Source of the DNA: Sulfitobacter sp. OXR-159
GTDB taxonomy: Bacteria > Pseudomonadota > Alphaproteobacteria > Rhodobacterales > Rhodobacteraceae
Reading direction: 5' to 3'
Length of the DNA stretch: 64,000 nt
Assembly (NCBI RefSeq): GCF_034377145.1
Contig: NZ_CP139707.1
Location: 3,207,501-3,271,500, forward strand
Position numbers and translations under genes: made by a program
The notes under the pieces: generated by a model
Database searches by the model: none
Seen by the model: the letters and a program-made list of their open reading frames with translations, nothing else
What the model was told of the DNA's origin: nothing
In this document: in pieces, positions 27,801 to 36,675 of the stretch
How positions within the stretch are numbered: position 1 is the first letter of the stretch
Layout of the letters: each line of letters begins with the position of its first letter

Positions 27801-28342
27801 TCGGCCTCATGGCGGCGCTGGTAGAGCCCCGAGATCCCCGCAGCCTCTTCCAGAATGCGGCGGCGGCTTTTCGGCTTGGCGTTGATCAGCTCTGCAATCT
27901 GCCCTTGCCGGACCAGCGCCGGGCTATGCGCCCCGGTGGAGGCATCGGCGAAGAGCATCTGCACATCCCGCGCCCGGACATCCTTGCCGTTCACCTTATA
28001 GGCGCTGCCGACATCGCGAGTGATGCGGCGCACGATCTCAAGCGCGTCTTGTTCGTTAAAGCCCGCAGGTGCGAGCCGGTCGCTGTTGTCGAGATGCAGC
28101 GCCACTTCGGCAAAGTTACGCGCCGGGCGCGAGGCGGCCCCGGCAAAGATCACGTCTTCCATGCCGCCGCCCCGCATGGCGGTCGGGCGGTTTTCGCCCA
28201 TGACCCACCGCAAGGCTTCGAGCAGGTTGGATTTGCCACAGCCGTTCGGCCCCACGACTCCGGTCAGCCCATCTGAAATGACGAGGTCCGTCGGGTCCAC
28301 GAAGCTTTTGAAGCCGGTTAATCTGAGTTTGGAAAAACGCAA
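24887..28342 (-). CDS. smc: Chromosome segregation protein SMC
   Basis: The 1151-residue SMC ATPase organises and segregates the chromosome. The N-terminal head has the P-loop GPNGCGKSNLLEALRW (about 32-47) and the Q-loop QGQIAELINAKP; long coiled coils flank a hinge (about 495-640); the C-terminal head has the signature LSGGEQTLTAMALIFA and Walker B CVLDEVDAPLDDANV. The start is a TTG at 28342 with CAGGG upstream, giving the family-standard N-terminus RFSKLRLTGFKSFVDPTD; the upstream ATG would add 18 unconserved residues. No scpAB genes are adjacent. Confidence 0.97.
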   Translation of the reverse strand: MRFSKLRLTGFKSFVDPTDLVISDGLTGVVGPNGCGKSNLLEALRWVMGENRPTAMRGGGMEDVIFAGAASRPARNFAEVALHLDNSDRLAPAGFNEQDALEIVRRITRDVGSAYKVNGKDVRARDVQMLFADASTGAHSPALVRQGQIAELINAKPKSRRRILEEAAGISGLYQRRHEAELKLNGAEQNLARVDDVVEQLAAQLATLARQARQAAKYREIGEALRRAEGLLLYRRWREADEARAKAEDDLRARVAATAEAEAQVRRVAEGREEAEAALPGLREEEAIATAILQRLTTQRDTLADQETRAASLIDTLTSRITQLTRDIEREGGLNRDAEETIERLEREASELATADEGHDSALEAAAEAAREAAEVLQTREADLSQQTEDVARLAARHSSAERLLQDSRKTLEKSEAEARKARDAVAQSQATLDKAGVDFAAAQQAEASAVTASAAADAALLAAEETHADTQSREADARAERSEAEGEANALRAEVGALAKLVERDTAEGGQILDRLQVEQGFEKALGAALADDLRAPEVATDRPSGWSILPGYLEAQPLPAGATPLTQHVTVPKVLERRMSQIGLVDPEAGARLQAQLLPGQRLVSAEGDLWRWDGFRAMAEDTPSAAALRLQQLNRLEVLKQALEQVSERADAARAAHETLQQQLAEQAEADKRAREARRDADRQVAEAGRALSRAEADRNLVQSRLESLGLAVKRHEEAAITARAEVMDAERTLAGLDDLAAARATVDDIRMTVEASRITMMSRRSAHDELRREGEARRRRVQEVSKEASGWRHRLETAGKRTAELVERKAASEAELAEAGAVPAEIAAKREELSGAITAAETRRTHATDTLAAAEAALKAATDAERDAERQASDAREARARAEARSDAARETVTHAADRIQDERQVTPEVLRDALDIEADQTPPVDALEEDVNRYKRQRDSLGAVNLRAEDDAKEIREEHGALLTEKADLEEAIKTLRSGIAGLNREGRERLLTAFEQVNANFSMLFTHLFGGGEANLVMVESDDPLEAGLEILCQPPGKKLSTLSLLSGGEQTLTAMALIFAVFLANPAPICVLDEVDAPLDDANVTRFCDLLDEMCRQTDTRFLIITHHAVTMARMDRLFGVTMAEQGVSQLVSVDLKKAETLVA

Positions 28343-28580
28343 GTTTGCCCTGCCGTGATTGATTCTTGCCTGAGCGGCGAACTTGCCGTTTGGCACGGGT
28401 CCGAGTCAATCAAAAGCCCCAAGGGACAGGGGGCGGTCGGCGGTTATCCACAAGATATTGTCGTCTCTCGGCCATTTCCGAGACTGGCCTCCGCCAGCCC
28501 CGCCGGATCGGCGCGTGTCGTCATTCTGACGCCGTCCAAGTCACAGCCCGGTGTTCCGCCTCAACCACAGCAAGCGCCCT

Positions 28581-28871
28581 CTAGTCGCAATCCAACACGC
28601 CAACGGCCAGCGCCTGATCGCCCAAGACCTCTTTCACCTCGCAGCCGCTCGCCTGTGCCATCGCACGCCCCGCCCGCCCGCGGATGGGGCCAAAGCGCGG
28701 CGCGTATTGGGTGTTCACCCGCACCGCTTCCGCCCGCTCCCCCCGAATGCGCACATCGAACACCGAACCCTCCACGGTGATGCGTTCGGCCGGAATGCCC
28801 CTGAAGTCCCGACTAGGCGCTGTACAGGCCGCAAGGCCGATCACCACCGCAATGATAAGAAGCAAACGCAT
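28581..28871 (-). CDS. Small uncharacterised lipoprotein
   Basis: The 96-residue product starts with a signal peptide and lipobox (MRLLLIIAVVIGLAACTAPS, acylated Cys at 16). The mature part (about 80 residues) ends with Cys-containing segments ASGCEVKEV and VGVLDCD that could form a disulfide. Function unknown. It lies between the ATP synthase operon end (downstream-strand neighbour at right) and smc on the same strand, 238 bases upstream of smc. The intervening stretch shows no gene. Confidence 0.75.
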   Translation of the reverse strand: MRLLLIIAVVIGLAACTAPSRDFRGIPAERITVEGSVFDVRIRGERAEAVRVNTQYAPRFGPIRGRAGRAMAQASGCEVKEVLGDQALAVGVLDCD

Positions 28872-28910
28872 GGTTTGAGCCTGTCGCGGTTGGGTTAATA
28901 AAAGCCTAAC

Positions 28911-28944
28911 GCAAAAGAAAAAGCCCCGGCGAAACCGGGGCTTT
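28911..28944 (-). terminator. Terminator of the F0 ATP synthase operon
   Basis: On the minus strand AAAGCCCCGG (28944-28935) pairs with CCGGGGCTTT (28929-28920) around five bases and is followed by TTTCTTTT. It lies 22 bases after the atpF stop codon. Confidence 0.9.
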
Positions 28945-28966
28945 CAAAATTCGATGGGGCGCTGGC

Positions 28967-29539
28967 TTAGTGCAGCTTGGCTTCGACTTGGGCGATGCCA
29001 TCGTCGATCAGCTTGTTGCCCTGTGCAGCGGTCATCTGCTTGGCGATCACATCGCGCGCAGCGGCCACAGCGATCGTCACGGCTTGGTCGCGGACTTCCT
29101 TCACAGCGGCGGCCTCGGCCGAGCTGATCTGGTCCTTCGCGGCAGCCATGCGACGGTCAAGCGACTTGGCCATATCCGCCCGTGCCTGTTCGGCAGCAAG
29201 ACGGGCATCTTCCTTGGCGGAAGACACGATGCGATCCGCTTGGTCCTGCACCTCTTTCTGCTTGCGCTCATAGGAGGCGAGCAAAGTCTGCGCTTCTTCA
29301 CGCAGGGCGCGGGCTTCTTCCAGCTCGGTCTTGATGCCATCGGCGCGTTTGTCGAGCATGCCGATCAACAGCGTCGGAACCTTGAAATAGATCAAGATAC
29401 CGAGGAACAGCAGGAAGGCCAGCAGCACGATGAAGTCCGTGTTGCGCAGCGAGAAGAAAGGTCCGGTGGCCGCAAAAGCAGGCGAAGCCACCATGCCAGC
29501 GAGCAGGGTCGAAAGTGTCAGGCGCATGGATTTGGTCAT
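28967..29539 (-). CDS. atpF: ATP synthase F0 subunit b
   Basis: The 190-residue subunit has an N-terminal signal-like segment (about 5-23), one membrane helix (about 35-57, LLAFLLFLGILIYFKVPTLL) and a long charged coiled coil that forms the peripheral stalk. It lies three bases after the b' gene. The F1 genes are not in this window; the F0 operon is separate, as in other Rhodobacteraceae and Rhodospirillaceae. Confidence 0.96.
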   Translation of the reverse strand: MTKSMRLTLSTLLAGMVASPAFAATGPFFSLRNTDFIVLLAFLLFLGILIYFKVPTLLIGMLDKRADGIKTELEEARALREEAQTLLASYERKQKEVQDQADRIVSSAKEDARLAAEQARADMAKSLDRRMAAAKDQISSAEAAAVKEVRDQAVTIAVAAARDVIAKQMTAAQGNKLIDDGIAQVEAKLH

Positions 29540-29542
29540 GGC

Positions 29543-30100
29543 TTATCCTTTCATCCGCGCGTCGACGGCGGCATCAACGGTTGCAGCATCTGCCGTGCCA
29601 CCAAGGGCAGCGACGAGCGCTTCTGCGGTGTCCTTGGCAACGGCTTGTACGTTGTCCATGGCGCCCGCGCGAATTTCGGCGATGGCTTTTTCCGATTCTG
29701 CCACTTGCGCGGCAATCTCGGCATCGGCCTTGGCCATTTCGGCATCCAGATCAGCCTGCATGTCCGCTTTGGCTTGGGCCACGATCTGCTGTGCCTCGGC
29801 ACGGGCGTCGATCAGGGCCTTATCATAGGCGGCTTCGGCTTCCTGTGCCTTGACCTTAAGGTCTTCGGCAGCCGCGATGTCATTGGTGATGGTCCCTTGG
29901 CGTTCAGCCAGAACCGCACCGATACGAGGCAGAGCCACGCGCGACAGGATCAGGTAGGTGGCGATCAGCGCGAGGATCAGCCAGAAAATCTGGTTGCCCC
30001 AGTGATCGAAGTTCAGCTGCGGCATGCCCGGCGTTTCGGCAGCATGGGTCGCAATGCCGGTCGCGTCGGCCAGCCCGTCGCTGGTTGTTACAGTTGCCAT
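29543..30100 (-). CDS. ATP synthase F0 subunit b'
   Basis: The 185-residue second b-type stalk subunit has a membrane helix at about 36-55 ([22 protein letters not shown]) and a coiled coil rich in Ala, Glu and Lys, and a [22 protein letters not shown] N-terminal segment typical of b'. Photosynthetic and many other alphaproteobacteria have b and b' as a heterodimer. It follows atpE by 90 bases. Confidence 0.95.
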   Translation of the reverse strand: MATVTTSDGLADATGIATHAAETPGMPQLNFDHWGNQIFWLILALIATYLILSRVALPRIGAVLAERQGTITNDIAAAEDLKVKAQEAEAAYDKALIDARAEAQQIVAQAKADMQADLDAEMAKADAEIAAQVAESEKAIAEIRAGAMDNVQAVAKDTAEALVAALGGTADAATVDAAVDARMKG

Positions 30101-30190
30101 CGTGGCTTCTCCTTGGAAACTTTGCCGTTACAGCCGGGCAGACACGGCGATGCGCGCCTGCCCGCTCGTAAGGATTACAGTTCCGAGAGC

Positions 30191-30415
30191 TTAGACAGCG
30201 AACATCAGCAGCAGAGCGACGAGGAACGAGAAGATCCCCAGAGCTTCTGCAAACGCGATGCCGATGAACAGGGTCGCTGTCTGGCTTGCGGCTGCCGATG
30301 GGTTGCGCAGTGCGCCGGACAGGAAGTTGGCGGCAACGTTGCCGACACCCAGGGCTGCGATGCCTGTGCCGAGACCTGCGATGCCTGCGCCGATATGTGC
30401 GAGTTGACCTTCCAT
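30191..30415 (-). CDS. atpE: ATP synthase F0 subunit c
   Basis: The 74-residue proteolipid has two hydrophobic helices around a polar loop (about 38-44, with the RNPSA motif), and the proton-binding acidic residue is Glu in [15 protein letters not shown] near residue 58. It forms the rotor ring. It has a strong ribosome-binding site (AAGGAGAT) as expected for the most abundant subunit. Confidence 0.97.
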   Translation of the reverse strand: MEGQLAHIGAGIAGLGTGIAALGVGNVAANFLSGALRNPSAAASQTATLFIGIAFAEALGIFSFLVALLLMFAV

Positions 30416-30479
30416 TGGGGTATCTCCTTACGATTGGAAGTTAAAACTTTGACGGGAAGCCCCGCCGTTGTTGGGGTTG

Positions 30480-31241
30480 TTAGTGTGCGGGGTGCAGCGC
30501 GTCCTTGAGGTACACGCATGTCAGGATGGTAAAGACATAGGCCTGGATAAAGGCCACCAGCACTTCGAGACCGTACATCGCGGTGATCGCGAGCACCGAC
30601 ACCGGAGAGATCACTGCGATGGCAGCGAAACCGGCGAAAACTTTGATAACCGCGTGGCCCGCCATGACGTTACCAGCCAGACGAATGGAGTGGCTTACCG
30701 GGCGCACGAAGTAGCTGATCAATTCGATGATCGCCAGCACCGGCCGCAGCGCCAGAGGGGCCGAGGAAACCCAGAAGAGGCTCAGGAAAGCTGCGCCGTT
30801 CTTAACGAAGCCCACGACGGTCACGGTAATGAACACGGCCAGCGCCAGCACCACGGTCACCGAGAAATGCGCGGTGGGGGTAAAGGCTGTTGGGATCAGG
30901 CCAAGGAAGTTCGCCATGACGATGAACATGAACAGGGTCATGATATAGGGGAAGAACTTCAGCCCTTCTTTGCCGCAAATGTCCTCGACCATCTTGTGGA
31001 TGAAGCCGTAAGCCAGTTCGGCAACCGATTGCATCCGGCCCGGAACGACCGAGCGGCGTGCACTGCCCAGCACCAGCAGAGCGAATGTCGCCAGAACCGC
31101 CAGCGCCATCCAGAAGGTAGCGTTGGTGATGGTGTACCAAGCAACGGAAGCATCGTCGCTGAAAAGCGGCGATACGATGAACTGGTCCATCGGGTGGAAT
31201 TCCAGACCGCCTGCTGCGGCACCGTCTATCTCTGTTGCCAT
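30480..31241 (-). CDS. atpB: ATP synthase F0 subunit a
   Basis: The 253-residue proton channel subunit has about six membrane helices and the essential arginine in the helix [14 protein letters not shown] near residue 185, followed by [22 protein letters not shown] final helix. It follows atpI by one base and precedes atpE by 64 bases. Confidence 0.97.
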   Translation of the reverse strand: MATEIDGAAAGGLEFHPMDQFIVSPLFSDDASVAWYTITNATFWMALAVLATFALLVLGSARRSVVPGRMQSVAELAYGFIHKMVEDICGKEGLKFFPYIMTLFMFIVMANFLGLIPTAFTPTAHFSVTVVLALAVFITVTVVGFVKNGAAFLSLFWVSSAPLALRPVLAIIELISYFVRPVSHSIRLAGNVMAGHAVIKVFAGFAAIAVISPVSVLAITAMYGLEVLVAFIQAYVFTILTCVYLKDALHPAH

Positions 31242-31242
31242 C

Positions 31243-31593
31243 TCAGGCTCCCTCGTCCTTGCCCGAATGGGGCTTATCCTGTTCGGCCGGTTCGGCCTGT
31301 TGTTTGCCCTGGATTTCCTCAGCGGTGCGGAGCATCGTCTTCACCCCCGCCGCAAGGCCCAGCATTACAAATAGCACCATGAAGATGGGCAGCGTGCCAA
31401 AGAGCACATCAAGCCCGTATCCGATGCCGAAACCGATCCCTAGACCGGCCACAAGTTCAATCACCATCCGCCATGCCATATTGGCCTGAGAATAATGCTC
31501 ATCCGCTCGGGGCTTGGGTGCGCCGCGTTGTTTCGCAGCCGCCAGTTTGGCCTCAAGCTGCTCCATCTGCTGCCGTTGGTCCGGGCTGGTCAC
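31243..31593 (-). CDS. atpI: AtpI-type ATP synthase assembly protein
   Basis: The 116-residue protein has a charged N-terminal half with a short coiled segment ([15 protein letters not shown]) and two membrane helices (about 45-65 and 72-92, with the glycine-rich [15 protein letters not shown]). AtpI proteins help assemble the c ring. Start is GTG at 31593. It is the first gene of the F0 operon; a promoter is proposed at 31624-31652. Confidence 0.93.
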   Translation of the reverse strand: MTSPDQRQQMEQLEAKLAAAKQRGAPKPRADEHYSQANMAWRMVIELVAGLGIGFGIGYGLDVLFGTLPIFMVLFVMLGLAAGVKTMLRTAEEIQGKQQAEPAEQDKPHSGKDEGA

Positions 31594-31623
31594 ACCAAAA
31601 TCCCCTTAGGAATATCTGCTGCG

Positions 31624-31652
31624 GTGCTACTGTCAGGGCGGGTTAGAGTCAA
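31624..31652 (-). promoter_or_regulatory. Candidate promoter of the F0 ATP synthase operon
   Basis: On the minus strand TTGACT (31647-31652) and TAGCAC (31624-31629) are spaced by 17 bases and lie 31 bases upstream of the atpI start. Good -35, moderate -10. Confidence 0.5.
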
Positions 31653-31833
31653 CAACCTTGGGCATCGCAGGTTTTCGGGTCTTTACAGTAGGTTAGCCGG
31701 AGCGAGACGGTGGCACCCTTGAAACAGCGCAAGCAAATCCCAGTGAAACCGCGCCGGATGCTTATTCAACCCGGTGGTTAAGTTAGCCGCAATGGCTGCT
31801 TTCCCACTCCCGCGCCCCGCGCTATGCAGGCAC

Positions 31834-32190
31834 ATGACCCAAGACCTAGATCAGGTGTTTGCCGCCCTTGCGGACCCCACCCGGCGCGCCATCCTCGCGA
31901 TGCTGCTGGAGGATGATATGGCCGTGACCGACGTGGCCGAGCCGTTCGAGATGTCGCTGGCCGCGATCTCGAAACATTTGGGCGTGCTGACGGCGGCAGG
32001 GCTGATCAGTCAGGAAAAGCGGGGCCGTGTGAAGTGGTGCAAACTGGAACCGGATGCTTTGCGGAATGCGTCGGTCTGGATGCAGGGGTTCGGGCAGTTT
32101 GAGCCGGTGAACCTTGATGCCTTCGAGCGATTTTTGGAAATCGAACTGCCTGAGACTGCGGAAGGCGTGACGCGCTCAGGGTCTGAGTAG
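31834..32190 (+). CDS. ArsR-family transcriptional regulator
   Basis: The 118-residue winged-helix protein has the ArsR core at about 8-85: ALADPTRRAILAMLLEDDMAVTD-like first helices and a recognition helix SLAAISKHLGVLTAAGLI. It lacks the metal-binding CxC box of metal sensors, so it probably responds to another signal or is one of the SRPBCC-linked regulators, although no such partner gene is adjacent. Start at 31834 chosen by family N-terminus (MTQDLDQVFAALADPTR). Divergent from the ATP synthase operon. Confidence 0.9.
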   Translation: MTQDLDQVFAALADPTRRAILAMLLEDDMAVTDVAEPFEMSLAAISKHLGVLTAAGLISQEKRGRVKWCKLEPDALRNASVWMQGFGQFEPVNLDAFERFLEIELPETAEGVTRSGSE

Positions 32191-32248
32191 AGAGAGTGAT
32201 CCCCCCTTGCCACGAGGTAAATAAGACAAGGGGAGGATCAATCGACGG

Positions 32249-32326
32249 TCAGATGACGCCGAATGCAAAACGCAAAATAGCCAATACCACTACGATCAAC
32301 CCGATCAGGTAAATAATACTACGCAT
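32249..32326 (-). CDS. Single-helix membrane peptide of 25 residues
   Basis: A very short frame begins with ATG at 32326, reads MRSIIYLIGLIVVVLAILRF and ends five residues later with TGA at 32249. AAGGACA lies seven bases before the start. Nearly the whole peptide is one hydrophobic helix with an Arg near each end. I recall similar tiny proteins annotated in other alphaproteobacteria, but could not check. It stands alone between the ArsR-type gene and the exporter gene. Confidence 0.6.
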   Translation of the reverse strand: MRSIIYLIGLIVVVLAILRFAFGVI

Positions 32327-32384
32327 GGTTGTGTCCTTCACTTTCATTTCACGCCCCAACGCGGGATCACGCGGTCCGGTTCCA

Positions 32385-33311
32385 TCAAATCTGCATCTTT
32401 TTGAATTTTTGTGTTTTTTCCGCGCTGTCGTCGCGCAGCAGCAGGTAAAGCGCCAGAATGGTCAGTAGGACGCCACCCCAAATCAGCCCGCCCGGCAGGG
32501 CATTGCCAAAACCCAGCTCCCAAAGGATCACCCAGCTTGGCGTAAGATAGGTATAGGCCATCACTTTCGCCGAGGGCAGCCGCAGCGCCGCGAATTGCAA
32601 CAGAACCACCGTGGCCGCCGTGGCAAAGACCGCAACGTATAGGATCGTGATCCAGACCAAGGGCCGAAGCGCACCCCAGTCCGTCGCGCGGATATCCTGC
32701 CAGCCGTAGAGCCCCAGCAGCACTGTCCCCGCCAGCAAGGTGCCAAAGGTGAACATCACCGCGTTCTCGCCTCGGTTCAGCCGCCGCACCATGGGCGTAT
32801 AAAGTGCGTGACTGATGCAGCCGACGAAATAGATCGCCTCCCCCCGGCCGATGTCGAACGCCAACAGCGCCGCGAGGTCGCCGCGAAAGATCACCCACAG
32901 CGCCCCGGCTCCGCCGATCGCCAATGCCAGCGCCATGCGCGGCGTCATGATCTGCCGCACCAATGCCCATGCAAAGCCCGCCGCCATGACCGGGACAAGG
33001 GTAAAGACCGCCGCCGCAGCCACCGGCGGCGCGGTCTTGAGCCCTTCGAACATGAGCACGAAATAAAGTGTAAAGAGCCCCGCCAACACGAAATAGCGCC
33101 AAGGTGCTGCAAAGCCTGCCCGGTTGATATCGCCCCGTCCCCAAGCCAAAGCTCCGACCAATACCGTGGCCAAGGCGAACCGAACGGCATTGAGGGCCGT
33201 GGGCGTGATCTCATTCGCCACCTGCGCCCCGAGCGAGAATGACCCCGCCACCAGCGCCGAGAAACAGAGCATCGCCAGATGCCCCTGCGCCGAAGCGCTT
33301 ATTCGGGACAT
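32385..33311 (-). CDS. DMT-superfamily transporter (EamA family)
   Basis: The 308-residue protein has ten predicted membrane helices arranged as two EamA repeats, beginning MLCFSALVAGSFSLGA in the first helix. Such proteins export amino acids or small metabolites; the substrate is unknown. Its start codon lies inside the last codons of the LysR-type regulator gene (13-base overlap), so the two are co-transcribed and the regulator may control it. Confidence 0.9.
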   Translation of the reverse strand: MSRISASAQGHLAMLCFSALVAGSFSLGAQVANEITPTALNAVRFALATVLVGALAWGRGDINRAGFAAPWRYFVLAGLFTLYFVLMFEGLKTAPPVAAAAVFTLVPVMAAGFAWALVRQIMTPRMALALAIGGAGALWVIFRGDLAALLAFDIGRGEAIYFVGCISHALYTPMVRRLNRGENAVMFTFGTLLAGTVLLGLYGWQDIRATDWGALRPLVWITILYVAVFATAATVVLLQFAALRLPSAKVMAYTYLTPSWVILWELGFGNALPGGLIWGGVLLTILALYLLLRDDSAEKTQKFKKMQI

Positions 33312-34186
33312 GTGACCGCATCCTCGGCATGTTCCTTCAGGAACCGCAGCACCGCCTGCACCTTACTGGTCCGGTGCAGATCAACATGGGTGACCAACCA
33401 CAGGGCACTGCTCCAATCGGGACGGGGGGCGTGAATCTCGACCAACTGCGGATCATTGCGCCCCATGGCAGCGGGCAGGCCACCGATTCCTGCCCCGGCC
33501 CGCAGTGCCGCCTCCATCGCCGCGCCGCTGGTGCTGCGCCACGTCACGCTTTCCTCTGGTACCGTGGCCCAAAGCCACTTGTGATAGGGCGCGCGGCTGT
33601 CGCGGTTATCGGCTGCGATGAAGCGGTGCTTGTGGTAGTCCTCCGGCCCCTGCGGAATGCCGAATTGCGCCACGTAATCCCGGCTCGCATAGGCCCCGAC
33701 CGCAAGTTGCGCATAGGGCTGCACCACATTGTCGGGCTGGTCCGGCGCGGCCCCGGCGCGGATTGCGACATGCGCCTCACCATACTCCAGCCGGAACAGG
33801 CGATCTCCGATCAGGTAACGCACGACCAACTCAGGGTTCTGGCGCTGGAACTCAGTCAACAATGGCGCCAGCTGCGGGGCAAGGAAATCAAGCGATGTGA
33901 TCACCAATTCGCCCGACACATCACTGCCACGCCCCTTGATCCGCCCGGCCAACTGGCTGAACTGATCGTCCGTGGCCCGCGCCACCCGCAGAAGATCCTC
34001 GCCCGCCTCGGTCGCCGTATAACCGCGCGCGTGACGCTGGAACAACTTCACGCCAAGCCGCCCCTCCAAGGCATCGATATGGCGGATAACGGTGGCATGA
34101 TGCACGCCCAACACCTCTGCCGCGCCGCTGACGGTGCCAAGTTGCGCGACCTGATAGGCCGTCCTGATCTCATCCCAATTGTCCAT
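33299..34186 (-). CDS. LysR-family transcriptional regulator
   Basis: The 295-residue regulator has the N-terminal helix-turn-helix (about 5-60: QVAQLGTVSGAAEVLGVHHATVIRHID-type, with RHARGYTATEAGEDLL) and a standard effector-binding domain (about 90-290). It is divergent from the azoreductase gene across 126 bases and overlaps the exporter gene downstream, so both are plausible targets. Confidence 0.92.
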   Translation of the reverse strand: MDNWDEIRTAYQVAQLGTVSGAAEVLGVHHATVIRHIDALEGRLGVKLFQRHARGYTATEAGEDLLRVARATDDQFSQLAGRIKGRGSDVSGELVITSLDFLAPQLAPLLTEFQRQNPELVVRYLIGDRLFRLEYGEAHVAIRAGAAPDQPDNVVQPYAQLAVGAYASRDYVAQFGIPQGPEDYHKHRFIAADNRDSRAPYHKWLWATVPEESVTWRSTSGAAMEAALRAGAGIGGLPAAMGRNDPQLVEIHAPRPDWSSALWLVTHVDLHRTSKVQAVLRFLKEHAEDAVTCPE

Positions 34187-34312
34187 GGTTCACCCTGCCT
34201 TCCTGACTTGTGCATTTACGAACATGGTCACGTTCATTCTGGCAGTTGCGTTCGGGAGCACAATGCCCAATTCCATGTCATCAGATTGACCCTTGGAACA
34301 AGGAGCCGCCAA

Positions 34313-34897
34313 ATGGCCACCCTGCGTATCGAAACATCCGTGAACCGCGAGAACTCTGTCACCCGTAAGCTGACAGACCGCATCATCTCAACCCTTGGTG
34401 ACAGCGATGTGGTTACCCGCGACATCGCCATTGAGCCCCTGCCGCTGATCGATTCCACATGGGCCAGCGCCCGCGTGAAACCCGCCGACGAGCGCAGCAC
34501 CTTGGATCAAGAAGCCCTCGCCCTGTCCGACGCGCTGGTCGCCGAGGTCCAAGCCGCCGATACAATCGTCATCAGCGCGCCGATCTATAACTTCACCATC
34601 CCCGCCTCGCTGAAAGCGTGGATCGACCTGATCGCCCGCGTCGGGGTGACCTTTAACTACACGGCAGACGGCCCCGTTGGCCTGCTTGAGAACAAGCGCG
34701 TCATCGTCGCCTTCGCCTCTGGCGGCACCGGCATCGATTCCGCCGCCGATTTCGCCAGTGGCTACCTGCGCTTCGTGCTGGGGTTCTTGGGCATCACCGA
34801 CGTGACCTTTGTCGCGGCGGACCAATTGGCCATGGACGCCGAAGGCACCATCGCCCGCGCCAACGCCCAGATCGACGCGCTGCGCGACGCGGCCTAA
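34313..34897 (+). CDS. azoR: FMN-dependent NADH-azoreductase
   Basis: The 194-residue flavodoxin-like protein of the AzoR/quinone reductase family shows the substrate/FMN motif PIYNFTIPASLKAWIDLIAR at about 99-118 and GGTGIDSAADFASGYLRFVLGFLG at about 142-165. It reduces quinones and azo compounds with NADH and FMN, usually as a defence against electrophiles. Start at 34313 has AAGGAG upstream. Divergent from the LysR-type gene. Confidence 0.94.
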   Translation: MATLRIETSVNRENSVTRKLTDRIISTLGDSDVVTRDIAIEPLPLIDSTWASARVKPADERSTLDQEALALSDALVAEVQAADTIVISAPIYNFTIPASLKAWIDLIARVGVTFNYTADGPVGLLENKRVIVAFASGGTGIDSAADFASGYLRFVLGFLGITDVTFVAADQLAMDAEGTIARANAQIDALRDAA

Positions 34898-34918
34898 GCA
34901 GCCTCACGCTCAGAAACA

Positions 34919-34948
34919 GCCGCGTCCCATCACCGGGGCGCGGCTTTT
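34919..34948 (+). terminator. Terminator after azoR
   Basis: GCCGCGTCCC (34919-34928) pairs with GGGGCGCGGC (34935-34944), one G-T pair included, followed by four T residues. Confidence 0.75.
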
Positions 34949-35163
34949 GCTTGGGCTAGCTTTTGCCGCCCGCCCTGCCCGGCTTGACTCACGCCGCGCC
35001 AGCGCGTAAACGCCCCTCAATCTCCGGAAGCATTGCCTTCCGGTCCCGGCATGGCGTCGGGATCGCCCCCAGTCAGCGCGTTGCGCCCACTGGGGCATTT
35101 GTGCATTTTCGCGCGCGTCCTTAAGTAGGGGCAAGTGCAACCGACCCGAAAGGCCCTGTGCCC

Positions 35164-36675
35164 ATGTTTGAAAATCTCAGCGAACGGCTCTCTGGTGTCT
35201 TTGACCGCCTGACCAAACAAGGCGCGCTCAGCGACGAAGATGTCAAAACCGCCCTGCGTGAAGTGCGCGTCGCCCTGCTGGAGGCTGACGTTTCGCTGCC
35301 CGTGGCGCGTGATTTTGTCAAAGCGGTACAGGACAAGGCGACCGGCCAAGCGGTGACCAAATCGGTCACGCCCGGCCAGCAGGTCGTGAAAATCGTCCAT
35401 GACGCGCTGATCGACGTGCTGAAAGGCGAAGGCGAGCCCGGCGCGCTGAAAATCGACAGCCCGCCCGCCCCGATCCTGATGGTCGGTCTGCAGGGCGGCG
35501 GTAAAACCACCTCCACCGCGAAGCTCGCCAAACGCTTGAAGGAGCGTGACGGCAAGCGCGTGCTGATGGCCTCGCTCGACGTGAACCGCCCGGCAGCGAT
35601 GGAGCAGCTTGCCATCCTCGGCACGCAGATCGGCGTCGACACGCTGCCGATCGTCAAAGGCGAAAGCCCCGTGCAAATCGCAAAACGCGCCAAAACGCAG
35701 GCGGGCTTGGGCGGCTATGACGTCTATATGCTCGACACCGCGGGCCGCCTGTCCATCGACGAAGAGTTGATGCAGCAGGTCAAAGCCGTGCGCGACGTGG
35801 CCAATCCACGTGAAACATTGCTGGTCGTCGACGGCCTGACCGGCCAAGACGCCGTGCACACCGCCGAGAACTTTGACGAGCGTATCGGCATCACCGGTGT
35901 CGTCCTGACCCGGATGGACGGCGATGGCCGTGGCGGTGCGGCGCTCTCGATGCGTGCCGTGACGGGCAAGCCGATCAAATTCGTCGGTCTGGGCGAAAAG
36001 ATGGACGCGCTCGAAACCTTCGAGCCTGAGCGCATCGCGGGCCGCATCCTTGGCATGGGCGACATCGTCGCGCTGGTCGAAAAGGCCCAAGAAACCATCG
36101 AGGCCGAACAGGCCGAGAAGATGATGAAGCGCATGGCGAAGGGTCAGTTCAATATGAACGACCTCAAGATGCAGCTTGAACAGATGATCAAGATGGGCGG
36201 CATGCAGGGCATGATGGGCATGATGCCCGGCATGGGGAAAATGGCGAAACAGGTCGAAGACGCCGGTTTCGACGATAAGATCCTCAAGCAGCAGATCGCC
36301 CTCATTCAGTCGATGACCAAGAAAGAGCGCGCCAACCCTGCCCTGCTGCAAGCCAGCCGCAAGAAGCGTATCGCACGCGGTGCCGGCATGGAGGTCTCTG
36401 ACCTCAACAAGCTGATGAAGATGCACCGCCAGATGTCCGACATGATGAAGAAGATGGGCAAAATGGGCAAAGGCGGCATGCTCAAGCAAGCCATGAAGGG
36501 CATGATGGGCAAAGGCGGTATGCCCGGCGGCATGGACCCAAGCCAGATGGACCCCAAGGCGCTGGAAGCGGCGGCCAAGCAGATGGGCGGCAAGCTGCCC
36601 GGCGGTCTGGGCGGCATGGGCGGCGGCGGCATGGGCCTGCCCGGCGGCCTCAGCGGTTTCGGGAAAAAGAAATGA
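35164..36675 (+). CDS. ffh: Signal recognition particle protein Ffh
   Basis: The 503-residue SRP GTPase binds signal peptides and delivers ribosomes to FtsY. It has the helical N domain (1-90), the G domain with P-loop GLQGGGKTTSTAKLA (about 107-121), DTAGR near 190 and TRMDGDGRGGAAL near 250, and the methionine-rich M domain from about 325, ending in a Gly/Met-rich tail. Start at 35164 is conventional; a GTG two codons upstream is possible. It leads a run of translation genes and overlaps the next start by four bases. Confidence 0.98.
   Translation: MFENLSERLSGVFDRLTKQGALSDEDVKTALREVRVALLEADVSLPVARDFVKAVQDKATGQAVTKSVTPGQQVVKIVHDALIDVLKGEGEPGALKIDSPPAPILMVGLQGGGKTTSTAKLAKRLKERDGKRVLMASLDVNRPAAMEQLAILGTQIGVDTLPIVKGESPVQIAKRAKTQAGLGGYDVYMLDTAGRLSIDEELMQQVKAVRDVANPRETLLVVDGLTGQDAVHTAENFDERIGITGVVLTRMDGDGRGGAALSMRAVTGKPIKFVGLGEKMDALETFEPERIAGRILGMGDIVALVEKAQETIEAEQAEKMMKRMAKGQFNMNDLKMQLEQMIKMGGMQGMMGMMPGMGKMAKQVEDAGFDDKILKQQIALIQSMTKKERANPALLQASRKKRIARGAGMEVSDLNKLMKMHRQMSDMMKKMGKMGKGGMLKQAMKGMMGKGGMPGGMDPSQMDPKALEAAAKQMGGKLPGGLGGMGGGGMGLPGGLSGFGKKK
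35802..35817. promoter_or_regulatory. Weak parS-like sequence inside ffh
   Basis: Twelve of 16 bases match canonical parS, with the right half (CACGTGAAACA) perfect. It is within coding sequence and could be chance; listed because two better sites lie at 6924 and 13869. Confidence 0.15.

Noticed and set aside
35802..35817. Third parS-like match inside ffh as a real ParB site
   Set aside because: Only 12 of 16 bases match and it sits in conserved coding sequence, so chance is the simpler explanation; kept only as a low-confidence feature.
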